A DNA stretch of 64,000 nucleotides from JBMNMU01 sp050953505. Lineage in GTDB: Bacteria; Bacillota; Clostridia; Peptostreptococcales; Anaerovoracaceae. The stretch is taken from positions 496,001-560,000 of the forward strand of contig JBMNMU010000001.1 in NCBI GenBank assembly GCA_050953505.1, written 5' to 3'. The notes beneath the pieces are model-generated. The model saw only the letters and a program-made list of their open reading frames with translations, ran no database searches and was not told where the DNA came from. Position numbers and translations under genes: made by a program. Positions 54,238-62,302 of this stretch are shown here, one piece after another; positions within the stretch are counted from its first letter, which is position 1, and each line of letters opens with the position of its first letter.

Positions 54238-54266
54238 GTCTCACAAGGGAATATCCCTTGTGAGAC
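54238..54266 (+). promoter_or_regulatory. Intercistronic hairpin between livK and livG
   Basis: GTCTCACAAGGGA (54238-54250) pairs exactly with TCCCTTGTGAGAC (54254-54266) around ATA. No T-run follows, so it is more likely an mRNA 3'-end stabiliser or partial terminator that lets livK be expressed above the other genes. Confidence 0.6.
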
Positions 54267-54459
54267 ATTGAAAATGCTAGCATATTGTCACATTAGAAGA
54301 ATAAACAAAAGATTTGGTATTTTTATGTGTATAAGGAGAGAGGAAATCAAAACTTAAAAATTGCTAGTTATCTGAAGACTGTGAAAATCAGCAATATTTT
54401 TTTCTTATTATTAATAATTAAATAACATCATTTTATATATTTTTTGGGAAGGAAATAAA

Positions 54460-55185
54460 ATGAACACAATACTTAAAGTGGAGAATATTCATGCTGGATA
54501 TGGTCCAATCAAGATTATTCCCGGTCTTTCTTTTGAAGTAGAAGAAGGGCAAGTGTTAGGTGTAATCGGACCCAATGGAGCAGGAAAAACTACATTGATG
54601 AATGCTCTTATAGGGCTCATTACTCCTACAGAAGGAAAAATAATCTTTGAGGGAAGGGATATCACAAAGCTGGCACCAGATGAAAGATGCCGAATAGGGT
54701 TCGGAAGAACATACCAAATACCTAGACCATTTGAAAACATGACTGTATATGAAAATGTACTTGTTGGTTCTGCATATGGAGACTCAAAGACTGAAAGCGC
54801 GGCTAGAAAGCGTTGCATTGAGGCCCTACATACAACCAATCTATATAATAAAAAGGATATAGTTGCTGGTCAACTTGCGTTGCTGGACAGAAAAAGATTA
54901 GAAATTGCAAGAGCGCTAGGAACAAACCCCAAAATCCTCTTGCTGGATGAAGTTGCTGCCGGATTGACTGACTCTGAGGTTCATGACGTAATGGATCTAG
55001 TAGCAGATCTGAAGGCCTTGGGTATTACGATTATATGGATTGAACATGTAATCAAGACAATGGTAGAGTCCACAGATAAGTTATTATGCATGGCTGAAGG
55101 ATGTCTTTTAAAATATGGAGACCCACTTGAAACCATGAACTGTCAGGAAGTGCAAGATGTATATTTGGGGGTTGAAGAAGATTGA
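54460..55185 (+). CDS. livG: ABC transporter ATPase, LivG type
   Basis: A 241-residue ATPase with Walker A GPNGAGKTT, Walker B ILLLDEVAAGL and the LivG-type GFGRTYQIPRPF segment. The signature motif region reads AGQLALLDRKRLEIARAL, an altered LSGGQ, which may weaken ATPase control. It overlaps livF by 4 bp (TTGA). Confidence 0.9.
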   Translation: MNTILKVENIHAGYGPIKIIPGLSFEVEEGQVLGVIGPNGAGKTTLMNALIGLITPTEGKIIFEGRDITKLAPDERCRIGFGRTYQIPRPFENMTVYENVLVGSAYGDSKTESAARKRCIEALHTTNLYNKKDIVAGQLALLDRKRLEIARALGTNPKILLLDEVAAGLTDSEVHDVMDLVADLKALGITIIWIEHVIKTMVESTDKLLCMAEGCLLKYGDPLETMNCQEVQDVYLGVEED

Positions 55186-55895
55186 GTGAAATGTTATTAA
55201 GAGTAGAAGATATTAATACCTACTATGGAGACTTCCACGCTGTACAAGGTGCATCCTTTGATGTAAAAGAAGGAGAGATCGTTTCTATTATAGGAACCAA
55301 TGGCGCAGGTAAATCTACGCTGATAAAAACTATAGTAGGAATTTTAGTTCCTCAGAGCGGAAAGGTATTTTATAAGGGACAGGATGTCACGGGATACCAA
55401 ACTCATAAACTAGTAGATATGGGAATTGCAGTAGTACCTGAAGGCGGTAAAGTTTTTTCAAGAATGTCTGTAGAAGACAACCTTGCTATGGGATCATATA
55501 CAAAAAAAGCGAGACAAAATAAAGATAAAGTATTAAAAAGTGTCTATGAGCTTTTTCCTGTATTAGAACAAAAACGTAAGCTGCCTGCCGGAAGCCTAAG
55601 TGGTGGCCAAAGACAGATGGTTGCAATTGGAAGAGCTATGATGTCAGAGCCTGAATTGATTTGCTTTGATGAGATCTCAATTGGACTTGCACCTACAGTA
55701 ATTAAAGATATTTATGCGACAATAAAGCAGATTAACAAGCAAGGTACAACGATCATCCTGGTTGAACAAGACGTTAAACGTAGCTTAAAAACAAGCGATA
55801 GATCGTATATTATGCTTAAAGGCAAAAATGTCTTAAGCGGGAAATCCAGTGAGTTATCAGAAGAAGATGTCTCAAAGGCTTATTTCGGTATATAA
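55182..55895 (+). CDS. livF: ABC transporter ATPase, LivF type
   Basis: A 237-residue ATPase with Walker A GTNGAGKST, the classic signature LSGGQRQM and Walker B LICFDEISIGLAP. It pairs with LivG to energise uptake. The TTG start at 55182 overlaps the livG stop. Confidence 0.9.
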   Translation: MSEMLLRVEDINTYYGDFHAVQGASFDVKEGEIVSIIGTNGAGKSTLIKTIVGILVPQSGKVFYKGQDVTGYQTHKLVDMGIAVVPEGGKVFSRMSVEDNLAMGSYTKKARQNKDKVLKSVYELFPVLEQKRKLPAGSLSGGQRQMVAIGRAMMSEPELICFDEISIGLAPTVIKDIYATIKQINKQGTTIILVEQDVKRSLKTSDRSYIMLKGKNVLSGKSSELSEEDVSKAYFGI

Positions 55896-55922
55896 AAAAA
55901 GTCAGAAAGGTGGAAAAAGGAT

Positions 55923-56780
55923 TTGGAACTTATTCAATCAATAATCCAAGGGCTTCTTCTAGGCGGTTTATACGCAGCAATCGGTATCGGAATGAACCTG
56001 ATCTTCGGTATTGTAAATCTTACAAACCTAGCTCACGGTGACTTCCTGATTCTTGCAAGCTATATTAGCTTCGCTGTAATTACCGGTTTAGGAGTAGAAC
56101 CTTTAGTTTCATTAATAATAGTCGTACCTGTTATGTTTATCATTGGTTTCGTTATTCAGAATACAATGCTAAACAAAGTATTGGGACAGGGGCCAAACCC
56201 TCCGCTACTGATAACTTTTGGTCTATCAGTAGTAATACAAAATTTATTGCTTTATTTCTTCACTGCCGATGCAAGATTCTTACATAGCTCACTTACAACG
56301 GGGAGCCTTGTAATTACCGATACAATCAGAATTTCCTATACATATCTAATTGGTTGTGTTGTAGGTGCATTGCTGATTATCGTACTTGCATACTATTTCA
56401 AAAACACTTATCAAGGTAAAGCAATTATGGCTGCATCCGATGATAAAGAAGCAGCGCAGCTGATGGGTGTTAATATTAAGAACATTTATGGTATCGCAAT
56501 GGGTATTTCCCTTGCAACAGCAGGTGTAGCTGGCGTTTTAATCGGTATGATTTACAACTTTTATCCTACTTCCGGATCCTCATACTTAGTTATAGCCTTT
56601 GCCGTTGTAGTTATAGGAGGAATAGGAAGTACATGGGGTACTCTTTTTGCTGGACTGATTTTCGGTATAGCGCAAGTTCTAGGAGCATACTTCTTCGGAG
56701 CAAGTGCTCAGCTGTTGACCGGCTATGTAGTACTACTTATTATGTTAATCGTTAGACCTCAGGGACTGTTTTCAAGATAG
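55923..56780 (+). CDS. livH: ABC transporter permease, LivH type
   Basis: A 285-residue membrane protein with eight or nine helices. GLLLGGLYAAIGIGMNLIFGIVNLTNLAHGD is the typical LivH start. TTG 55923 follows GAAAGGTGGAAAAAGG. livM follows 20 bp later. Confidence 0.9.
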   Translation: MELIQSIIQGLLLGGLYAAIGIGMNLIFGIVNLTNLAHGDFLILASYISFAVITGLGVEPLVSLIIVVPVMFIIGFVIQNTMLNKVLGQGPNPPLLITFGLSVVIQNLLLYFFTADARFLHSSLTTGSLVITDTIRISYTYLIGCVVGALLIIVLAYYFKNTYQGKAIMAASDDKEAAQLMGVNIKNIYGIAMGISLATAGVAGVLIGMIYNFYPTSGSSYLVIAFAVVVIGGIGSTWGTLFAGLIFGIAQVLGAYFFGASAQLLTGYVVLLIMLIVRPQGLFSR

Positions 56781-56800
56781 GGAAGGAGGAGTTTACTATT

Positions 56801-57814
56801 ATGAAAAAGAATAATTTAAATAATAATAGCAGCGCCAAAAGCGCAATCAAAATTATTATAGCTATAATAGTTTTGATATTATTGTTTACCTTGCCTATGT
56901 TTGGAAGCGAGTACATCGTAATGTTACTAATGTTAATGTGCATGTATATCGGTCTTGGACAGATGTGGAATCTATTATCAGGCTATGCCGGGCTGATTTC
57001 TCTTGGGCAACAATTATATATAGGTATTGGTGGATATGCTCTTGCGGTTATATCAAATAATTTTGGACTTCCATTGTTCGTAGGCTTGATCGTTGGCGGG
57101 ATTATATCGTCAATTGTTGCAGCTTTGCTGTCATTCCTGCTACTGCGAATGAAAGGTATGTATTTTGCTATTGCCACTTGGATAACAGCAGAAGCCTTTA
57201 TCCTGATTTTCGCAGCATGGAATTATGTAGGCGGTGGTAACGGAGTCTTCATCAAGGCTGTAAGAGGTATGCCCACATCAACAATTTACTACTTCAGCCT
57301 GATCGTAGCAATCATCACAGTTGTCATTGTAGTAGCATTGCTTAGGTCAAAGACTGGACTAGGATTGATGGCTATCAGAGATAACCAGGATGCAGCAGAA
57401 ACTTCAGGTATTAATATATTTAAGACCAAACTTATTTGCATGATGGTTTCCAGCTTTTTAACAAGCATCATTGGAGGACTGTTCTATATGAGTAACGTTT
57501 GGGTACAGCCTTACGCGGCGTTTTCAATGAACTGGACGATAGCAGCTGTGTTTATAGTTATTATAGGTGGTATTAGTACAGTTTCCGGACCAATTGTTGG
57601 TGCTGTAGTCTATGTACTGTTGAATCAATTCCTATCTCAGCTGGGTGGAATCAGTATGGCCATCCTGGGAGTTGTTGCTGTTGTAGTAATCCTATTTGCT
57701 CCTAAAGGAATCATGGGTACACTACAGAGCAAATTTAACTTTGAAATACTCTCAGCTCGTAGACATTCAGACAGAACCTTCACGGGCAAAAAACTACCTG
57801 ACGTAGTAGAGTAA
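56801..57814 (+). CDS. livM: ABC transporter permease, LivM type
   Basis: A 337-residue permease partner. GQMWNLLSGYAGLISLGQQLYIGIGGYALA and the later MAIRDNQDAAETSGINIFKTK match LivM. The order K-G-F-H-M differs from the K-H-M-G-F order in E. coli. ATG 56801 follows GGAAGGAGGAG. Confidence 0.9.
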   Translation: MKKNNLNNNSSAKSAIKIIIAIIVLILLFTLPMFGSEYIVMLLMLMCMYIGLGQMWNLLSGYAGLISLGQQLYIGIGGYALAVISNNFGLPLFVGLIVGGIISSIVAALLSFLLLRMKGMYFAIATWITAEAFILIFAAWNYVGGGNGVFIKAVRGMPTSTIYYFSLIVAIITVVIVVALLRSKTGLGLMAIRDNQDAAETSGINIFKTKLICMMVSSFLTSIIGGLFYMSNVWVQPYAAFSMNWTIAAVFIVIIGGISTVSGPIVGAVVYVLLNQFLSQLGGISMAILGVVAVVVILFAPKGIMGTLQSKFNFEILSARRHSDRTFTGKKLPDVVE

Positions 57815-57836
57815 GAATAATAAAGGATATTTTTCT

Positions 57837-57870
57837 AAACAGGCAAGGTCATTCTTGCCTGTTTCATTTT
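57837..57870 (+). terminator. Terminator of the liv-type operon
   Basis: AAACAGGCAAG (57837-57847) pairs exactly with CTTGCCTGTTT (57854-57864) around GTCATT, followed by a T-rich stretch, 22 bp after livM. Confidence 0.85.
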
Positions 57871-57948
57871 GTGGTGTAGTTATCCAGGGGTAAAATAAAT
57901 TATAGTCCTGAGGATCACCCTCATTTAATTTGTAGAAAGGAATTCATC

Positions 57949-58221
57949 ATGGAGCAACGTTTGATAATCATTATGATTGTATGGAATCTCATTACCTTTC
58001 TAATGATGGGTATAGATAAATATAAATCCATACGGGGAATGTGGAGAATCTCTGAGAAGACACTTCTCACAGTAGCCTTTGCCATGGGGGCCTTTGGAAG
58101 CATAGTAGGCTCTACCCTTTGGCGTCATAAAACAAAGACATGGAAGTTTCGAATTTTATTACCCATTGCTTTAATTTTTAACTTAGCGGTTATTTTTTTA
58201 ATATGGTATTATATAATATGA
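57949..58221 (+). CDS. DUF1294 small membrane protein
   Basis: A 90-residue protein with three hydrophobic segments. NLITFLMMGIDKYKSIRG and LWRHKTKTWKFR are typical DUF1294 signatures. Function is unknown. ATG 57949 follows AGAAAGGAATTCATC. It stands between the liv operon terminator and the tRNA cluster. Confidence 0.8.
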   Translation: MEQRLIIIMIVWNLITFLMMGIDKYKSIRGMWRISEKTLLTVAFAMGAFGSIVGSTLWRHKTKTWKFRILLPIALIFNLAVIFLIWYYII

Positions 58222-58450
58222 ACTAAATAACTATATCCAATTTGACAATTAACAATTTTATTTGACTCCGTGATCATTTCAGGGAAAAAATCTGTAAAAA
58301 AGTAAGTGTAATAATTTGTCGAAAAACACTAAAAGGGTCAAGAAAGTAGGGGTGATGCAATTGAAATCAAGAAAAGCTCCAGAAAAATCTAGGTGAAATA
58401 AAAATGTGAAAAAACAAAGTAAAAATTTGCGAATTTCCTGCGAAAACTTC

Positions 58451-58479
58451 TTGACTTAATGCTTGTTAAATGTTATTAT
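58451..58479 (+). promoter_or_regulatory. Promoter of the six-tRNA cluster
   Basis: TTGACT (58451-58456) and TATTAT (58474-58479) with exact 17-bp spacing, and TG before the -10. The tRNA-Met begins 33 bp downstream. Confidence 0.75.
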
Positions 58480-58511
58480 TTTACTTGCGACATGTTGAGG
58501 TCGCTAAATAT

Positions 58512-58585
58512 GGCGGTGTAGCTTAGTTGGTTAGAGCGTCCGGTTCATACCCGGAAGGTCGGTGGTTCGACTCCACTCGCCGCTA
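58512..58585 (+). tRNA. tRNA-Met, elongator (CAT)
   Basis: Acceptor GGCGGTG pairs with CGCCGCT (G-T allowed). The anticodon is CAT. The body closely resembles Bacillus elongator tRNA-Met and lacks the initiator C-A mismatch. CCA is encoded at 58586-58588. Confidence 0.93.
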
Positions 58586-58630
58586 CCATTTTTATTTTTA
58601 AACAATTTTAATCAATTGGAAATAAAACTG

Positions 58631-58702
58631 GGCGCATAGCTCAGCTGGGAGAGCACCTGCCTTACAAGCAGGGGGTCATAGGTTCGATCCCTATTGCGCC
58701 CA
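58631..58702 (+). tRNA. tRNA-Val (TAC)
   Basis: Acceptor GGGCGCA pairs exactly with TGCGCCC. Loop CTTACAA gives anticodon TAC. CCA is encoded at 58703-58705. Confidence 0.97.
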
Positions 58703-58725
58703 CCATTATCAAAATCCAATTATGC

Positions 58726-58799
58726 GGTCCGGTAGTTCAGTTGGTTAGAATGCCAGCCTGTCACGCTGGAGGTCGTCGGTTCGAGCCCGATCCGGATCG
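58726..58799 (+). tRNA. tRNA-Asp (GTC)
   Basis: Acceptor GGTCCGG pairs with CCGGATC with one G-T pair. Anticodon GTC. CCA is encoded at 58800-58802. Confidence 0.97.
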
Positions 58800-58802
58800 C
58801 CA

Positions 58803-58930
58803 TTTTAATTAAATAGCTGACGTGCACGTAGTCAGATGTACGAAGTAATAACAACAAGTCAGCAGCACAGTATTATACAAAGAATAGCAATATAATGCGC
58901 AGATAGTTTTGTATAAGGCAATGCAAGCAT
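58803..58930 (+). repeat. Spacer with repeats shared with the Gln-Cys tRNA spacer
   Basis: The phrases GCGCAGATAGTTTTGTATAA, CAGTATTATACAAA and AGATGTACG here recur at 59197-59216, near 59291 and near 59252 in the next long spacer. The order is partly changed. No gene is present. Confidence 0.6.
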
Positions 58931-59004
58931 GGTGGGTGTAGTCAAGTGGTTAAGACACAGGATTGTGGCTCCTGCACTCGTGGGTTCGAATCCCATCACC
59001 CACC
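58931..59004 (+). tRNA. tRNA-His (GTG)
   Basis: GTGGGTG pairs with CACCCAC, with the extra G at -1 (58931) facing C at 59004 as expected for tRNA-His. Anticodon GTG. CCA is encoded at 59005-59007. Confidence 0.96.
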
Positions 59005-59017
59005 CCATATAAAACAT

Positions 59018-59099
59018 TGGGGTATCGCCAAGCGGTAAGGCAATGGACTCTGACTCCATCATTCGAAGGTTCGAATCCTTCTACCCTAGCCAATAAAAA
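59018..59099 (+). tRNA. tRNA-Gln (CTG)
   Basis: TGGGGTA pairs with TACCCTA (one G-T). The anticodon loop CTCTGAC gives CTG. CCA is encoded at 59100-59102. A TTG-anticodon partner is not in this window. Confidence 0.93.
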
Positions 59100-59102
59100 A
59101 TG

Positions 59103-59318
59103 CGCGTGTGCTACGCGCACGCGCAAACTAATAACAGCATTATGCAAATGCAAGCATGATACAAAATAGCAGTAAAATGCAAAAATAGAGTAAAATGCGC
59201 AGATAGTTTTGTATAAAACTAGGCGCGATGAGAGAGTGAGAAGCGCACGTACTTAGATGTACGTAAGCAATTACGAACGAATCAGCAACTCAGTATTATA
59301 CAAAAATAGCAAGCATAG
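59103..59318 (+). repeat. 216-bp spacer with palindrome and shared repeats
   Basis: Contains a GC-rich palindrome GCGCGTGTGCTACGCGCACGC near 59101-59124 and repeats shared with the Asp-His spacer. The short phrase AGTAAAATGC also recurs inside it. No gene is present. Confidence 0.5.
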
Positions 59319-59390
<72 letters not shown>

Positions 59391-59402
59391 CCAAAAATTC
59401 GG

Positions 59403-59437
59403 GGAATCAGATTCGATTTGAAGCTGATTCCTTTTTC
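59403..59437 (+). terminator. Terminator of the tRNA cluster
   Basis: GGAATCAG (59403-59410) pairs with CTGATTCC (59424-59431), followed by TTTTT. Confidence 0.85.
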
Positions 59438-59439
59438 TT

Positions 59440-59740
59440 TGCGCACAGCTTTCTAATCTCTGTTAAATTTCTTGTTTATTGCGAGTAGGGTTGTATTATT
59501 ACAGCCGGTTCATAACATTCGCTCCTGAGAAAATAGGAGCGTTTTATACTTGAAATACGAAAACAGCTCCACATTTCTGCGGAGCTGTTGGTAATGAGTT
59601 GTCGCTTAACGGCTAAGTCTTTTAATTAGGCCCCTATAGGGCAAAGTTTTCTTAACTAATTATATGATTATTAATACCACAGGTCAACTAAAAATATTCA
59701 TTTTTTTAAAATTTTTCTCGGTTTAATTTTTTATTCTTTG
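59440..59740 (+). other. Gene-free region with several hairpins
   Basis: CGCTCCT/AGGAGCG with TTTT (59520-59545) looks like a terminator. AACAGCTCC/GGAGCTGTT (59562-59570 and 59581-59589), CTTA/TAAG around ACGGC near 59607, and GCCC/GGGC near 59632-59643 follow in a row. They could be an unrecognised structured RNA. No protein gene is seen. Confidence 0.4.
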
Positions 59741-59748
59741 CAGAGATT

Positions 59749-59762
59749 CGAACAAATGTTCT
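59749..59762 (+). promoter_or_regulatory. LexA-like SOS box
   Basis: CGAACAAATGTTCT fits the Gram-positive LexA consensus CGAACRNRYGTTYC at 13 of 14 positions. TATAGTATAAC, a possible -10 region, follows 9 bp later. The nearest ORF downstream is only 33 codons. Confidence 0.55.
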
Positions 59763-59806
59763 AACTAAATATAGTATAACGCTCAACTTGAAAGGAGTCA
59801 AGGATA

Positions 59807-59908
59807 ATGGTAAATATTCTCTATTTTTCCCTAATAACCTTGCAATATAGAGGTTTTCCTTTTTTAGTTATAGTAATATGCTATAATATTTATATCTATA
59901 TATTATGA
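59807..59908 (+). CDS. Possible 33-residue hydrophobic peptide under SOS-like control
   Basis: ATG 59807 is preceded by AAAGGAGTCAAGGATA. The peptide (MVNILYFSLITL...) is mostly hydrophobic and could span a membrane once, as small SOS-induced toxins do. It is also possible that this is simply the remnant of a longer deleted gene. No homologue is claimed. Confidence 0.3.
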   Translation: MVNILYFSLITLQYRGFPFLVIVICYNIYIYIL

Positions 59909-60020
59909 ATCCTTTGAAATATGCGATTTCTATAATTAGCCAAACTCAATTGTGAGAACTATTGGCCATATAAAGATGAATAAGCGATTTAAGCCTTGCT
60001 TGATATCTAGAACTAGGGAG

Positions 60021-60174
60021 ATTATCACTAGAGCCTCTGGCACAACATTTCAAGGAGATATCTGGCAGCCAATTTGGACTGACGGTGGTTCCCCTCCCCC
60101 CATTAGAAGAACAAAAGCGCATCGTAGAAAAGATAGAAGAACTTCTTCATTACACTAAGCAGTTAGTAAAATAA
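60021..60174 (+). pseudogene. hsdS: C-terminal remnant of a type I restriction specificity subunit (HsdS), frameshifted
   Basis: ITRASGTTF is followed, after a one-base frame change near 60049, by KEISGSQFGLTVVPLPPL and EEQKRIVEKIEELLHYTK, then TAA at 60172-60174. PLPPLEEQKRIVEKI is a hallmark of HsdS target-recognition-domain ends. Only about 50 codons survive, with no hsdM or hsdR nearby. It is therefore a dead relic of a restriction-modification locus. Confidence 0.8.
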
Positions 60175-60227
60175 TAGAATTCTTATCCAACAGTCTAGAG
60201 ATAGCAAAAATTGATGAGGGACTACCA

Positions 60228-60560
60228 ATGAAAACAAAAAAGCCCATAGAAATTCAATCAAAGGAAACGTTAAATCAGCTATTGGAGGAGAATCAACTAT
60301 TCGTTCTATATTTCAGCTCTACGGAATGCGGAGTATGTCATGCTGTTTTACCCAGGCTGATAAATTTGTTAGAAGAATACAATGTTGAGATAGCAACAAT
60401 AGATATAAACAGGCTTCGTGAAATCTCCGGTCAATACCTTGTGTTCACTGTTCCAACAATACTTTTGATTAAGAACGGAAAAGAGATTTTAAGAGAAAGT
60501 CGGTTCATTGATTTTACCAATATTAGTAGATTTATTGGGGAAGGTTTAGATCAAGTTTGA
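60228..60560 (+). CDS. Thioredoxin-family protein (CGVC active site)
   Basis: A 110-residue cytoplasmic thioredoxin-fold protein. The redox motif CGVC is at residues 34-37 after YFSSTE, and the cis-proline is in FTVPTILLIKNG. It differs from canonical CGPC thioredoxin, so reactivity may differ. ATG 60228 follows GATGAGGGAC. A strong terminator follows at once, so it is probably monocistronic. Confidence 0.9.
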   Translation: MKTKKPIEIQSKETLNQLLEENQLFVLYFSSTECGVCHAVLPRLINLLEEYNVEIATIDINRLREISGQYLVFTVPTILLIKNGKEILRESRFIDFTNISRFIGEGLDQV

Positions 60561-60561
60561 G

Positions 60562-60587
60562 GGAGTCTGGTGCCAGACTCCTTTTTT
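60562..60587 (+). terminator. Terminator of the thioredoxin gene
   Basis: GGAGTCTGG (60562-60570) pairs with CCAGACTCC (60573-60581), then TTTTTT. Confidence 0.92.
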
Positions 60588-60590
60588 CAT

Positions 60591-60660
60591 GCCACCGACC
60601 GAGAGATGAATGGCCGTGGCCGCCAGCCACGGCCATTCATCTCTCGGTCTGGTGGCTGTT
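60591..60660 (+). repeat. REP-like repeat locus 6: paired inverted copy, ATGAATGG variant
   Basis: Arms ACCGAGAGATGAATGGCC and its complement form a hairpin with outer stem GCCACC/GGTGGC. Compared with the ATGATTGG core, both arms changed together (CCATTCAT on the other side). The sequence is identical to locus 7. Confidence 0.95.
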
Positions 60661-61041
60661 GCGTTGGCCATTTGATTTCTATTTGGTGAAATTTAAAGTA
60701 AGGTTGTTTATTCTATATTGGCATTAGCTATAAATTGATTTTGATAATTACATATTATTGACAGTATATATATAATATTGCATAATTATTAAAAAAACCA
60801 AAAGGAAGAATTGTGCTAGAAAAAAAGCCACATCGGCCCAATATAGTTTGATATATCTCTAAATAATAAATAGCCTTAGCCTTTTTTAATGCGAATAGAG
60901 GAAAAAGTTACTCTTTGCTATCTGGCCAATAAAAGCGTTTGATCGGGGTGTGATAAAATCAGCATAAGAATTTAATATCGATAATGGAGTAGAATCATTA
61001 AAGAATTACATCGGGCTAACAACAATGTAAGGAGGATATGA
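60661..61041 (+). other. Gene-free AT-rich region before the stalk-domain gene
   Basis: 380 bp of AT-rich sequence with no ORF of note and no clear repeats. A convincing promoter was not identified, though TTGATC near 60938 and GATAAAAT near 60951 lie upstream of the gene. Confidence 0.4.
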
Positions 61042-61965
61042 ATGAAACAAAGATTTACAGCAATTATCGTAGGTTTATGCTTATTGTTAGGCATAGTAGT
61101 TATTAACGCCCCAGTTAGCCATGCAGCAGGTATTCGAGTGCTTGTGGATGGCAAGCAGGTGAATTTCCCTGATGCTAAGCCATACATTCAGAATAACCGA
61201 ACACTAGTCCCTGTCAGATTTGTTGCAGAGCATCTTGGTGCTACTGTTGACTGGGATAATGCTAACAGAATAGTTACTATCACTTCAGGCGAAGATGTGC
61301 TTCGGCTAAAAATTGGTGGTAAAACTATGACGAAAAACGGAGTCCTCCAAGAAATGGATGTGGCCCCGGCAATCACAAACAACCGTACCATGGTTCCACT
61401 TAGATTTGTTTCTGAGAACCTTGGTGTCGGGGTAGAATGGGTACAGTCTACACTTACCGTCGTTATTACTACAAATAAGGACCCAGGCAACATTGTGGTG
61501 CTGCCGCCATCAAGCGATGATCTTGACAAGAGAATCCAAGAAATGGCCAAAGTGAACTCTAGTGTGGGGAATCTTTACAATGCAGATGCGGAAGACACAA
61601 GGGATTTTATTTCCAATCTTGATAATGTTTCTGCAAATTTAGATAATGACAAAGTTGTTATGGCAGCGTATGTGGGCAAAGAAGGAGGCCGTTCAAGGAT
61701 TTTTACAAACGATACTCACAATAAACACGACATTACGATTGTTCAAACAGACAGAACCAAACTATCCTTCGACGCTACCTGGGTAATGCTAGATTATCTG
61801 TTTGATTATGATGATGCTGCAAAGGTGTGGTATAGTTTGGGGGATTATATTGAAAACACCAAAAAAAGCATTTTCACTCCTGAAACAGGAAGTGTTGCTG
61901 GTTATACCTACTCAATATCATCCGCAGCCCCAAACACTCTTTTTATTCACTTTGATAAAAAATAA
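61042..61965 (+). CDS. Secreted protein with copper amine oxidase N-terminal (stalk) domains
   Basis: A 307-residue exported protein. The signal peptide spans about residues 1-28 (cleavage after SHA). Two Cu-amine-oxidase-N1 repeats follow: IRVLVDGKQVNF...NNRTLVPVRFVAEHLGATVDWD and AITNNRTMVPLRFVSENLGVGVEW (about 30-150). The remaining 150 residues form an unrecognised domain. These stalk domains bind peptidoglycan or other surface polymers in Firmicutes and do not imply oxidase activity. ATG 61042 follows AAGGAGGATATGA. Confidence 0.88.
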   Translation: MKQRFTAIIVGLCLLLGIVVINAPVSHAAGIRVLVDGKQVNFPDAKPYIQNNRTLVPVRFVAEHLGATVDWDNANRIVTITSGEDVLRLKIGGKTMTKNGVLQEMDVAPAITNNRTMVPLRFVSENLGVGVEWVQSTLTVVITTNKDPGNIVVLPPSSDDLDKRIQEMAKVNSSVGNLYNADAEDTRDFISNLDNVSANLDNDKVVMAAYVGKEGGRSRIFTNDTHNKHDITIVQTDRTKLSFDATWVMLDYLFDYDDAAKVWYSLGDYIENTKKSIFTPETGSVAGYTYSISSAAPNTLFIHFDKK

Positions 61966-61979
61966 CAGTACCCATTCGG

Positions 61980-62012
61980 TCCCAAGAGCATTCATTGCTT
62001 TTGGGATTTTTT
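61980..62012 (+). terminator. Terminator of the stalk-domain gene
   Basis: TCCCAAGAGCA (61980-61990) pairs with TTGCTTTTGGGA (61995-62006) with G-T pairs, followed by TTTTTT. Confidence 0.88.
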
Positions 62013-62100
62013 AATTATTAGTTGTATATTTTAAAAAAACAAATCAATATACTATTTGTGGTACAGATTTTATGGTTATCATCAATAATTGCACTTTTAG

Positions 62101-62215
62101 TTGTAAACACTTTAACTTCTTAATAAAATGATAATATCATTAGTGCAATAATTATGATGAATCGCAAACTGCCCATTTGCAAGAAAGGCTGCCATATGCA
62201 GCCTTTTCTTTATTT
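62101..62215 (+). ncRNA. Candidate small RNA with own promoter and terminator
   Basis: TTGTAA (62101-62106) and TAAAAT (62124-62129) are 17 bp apart. A GCAAA/TTTGC stem (62164-62180) is followed by AAAGGCTGC/GCAGCCTTT (62184-62192 and 62198-62206) with a T-rich tail. A transcript of about 75-80 nt would result. No ORF fits. This is inferred from arrangement only. Confidence 0.35.
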
Positions 62216-62302
62216 TAAAACATTCCTCTCTACCTAATATTAAGCTTGTAACAGCTCTATAATATAACTATGATTTTCTTATGTTTTTTGGAGGTGAACT
62301 AA

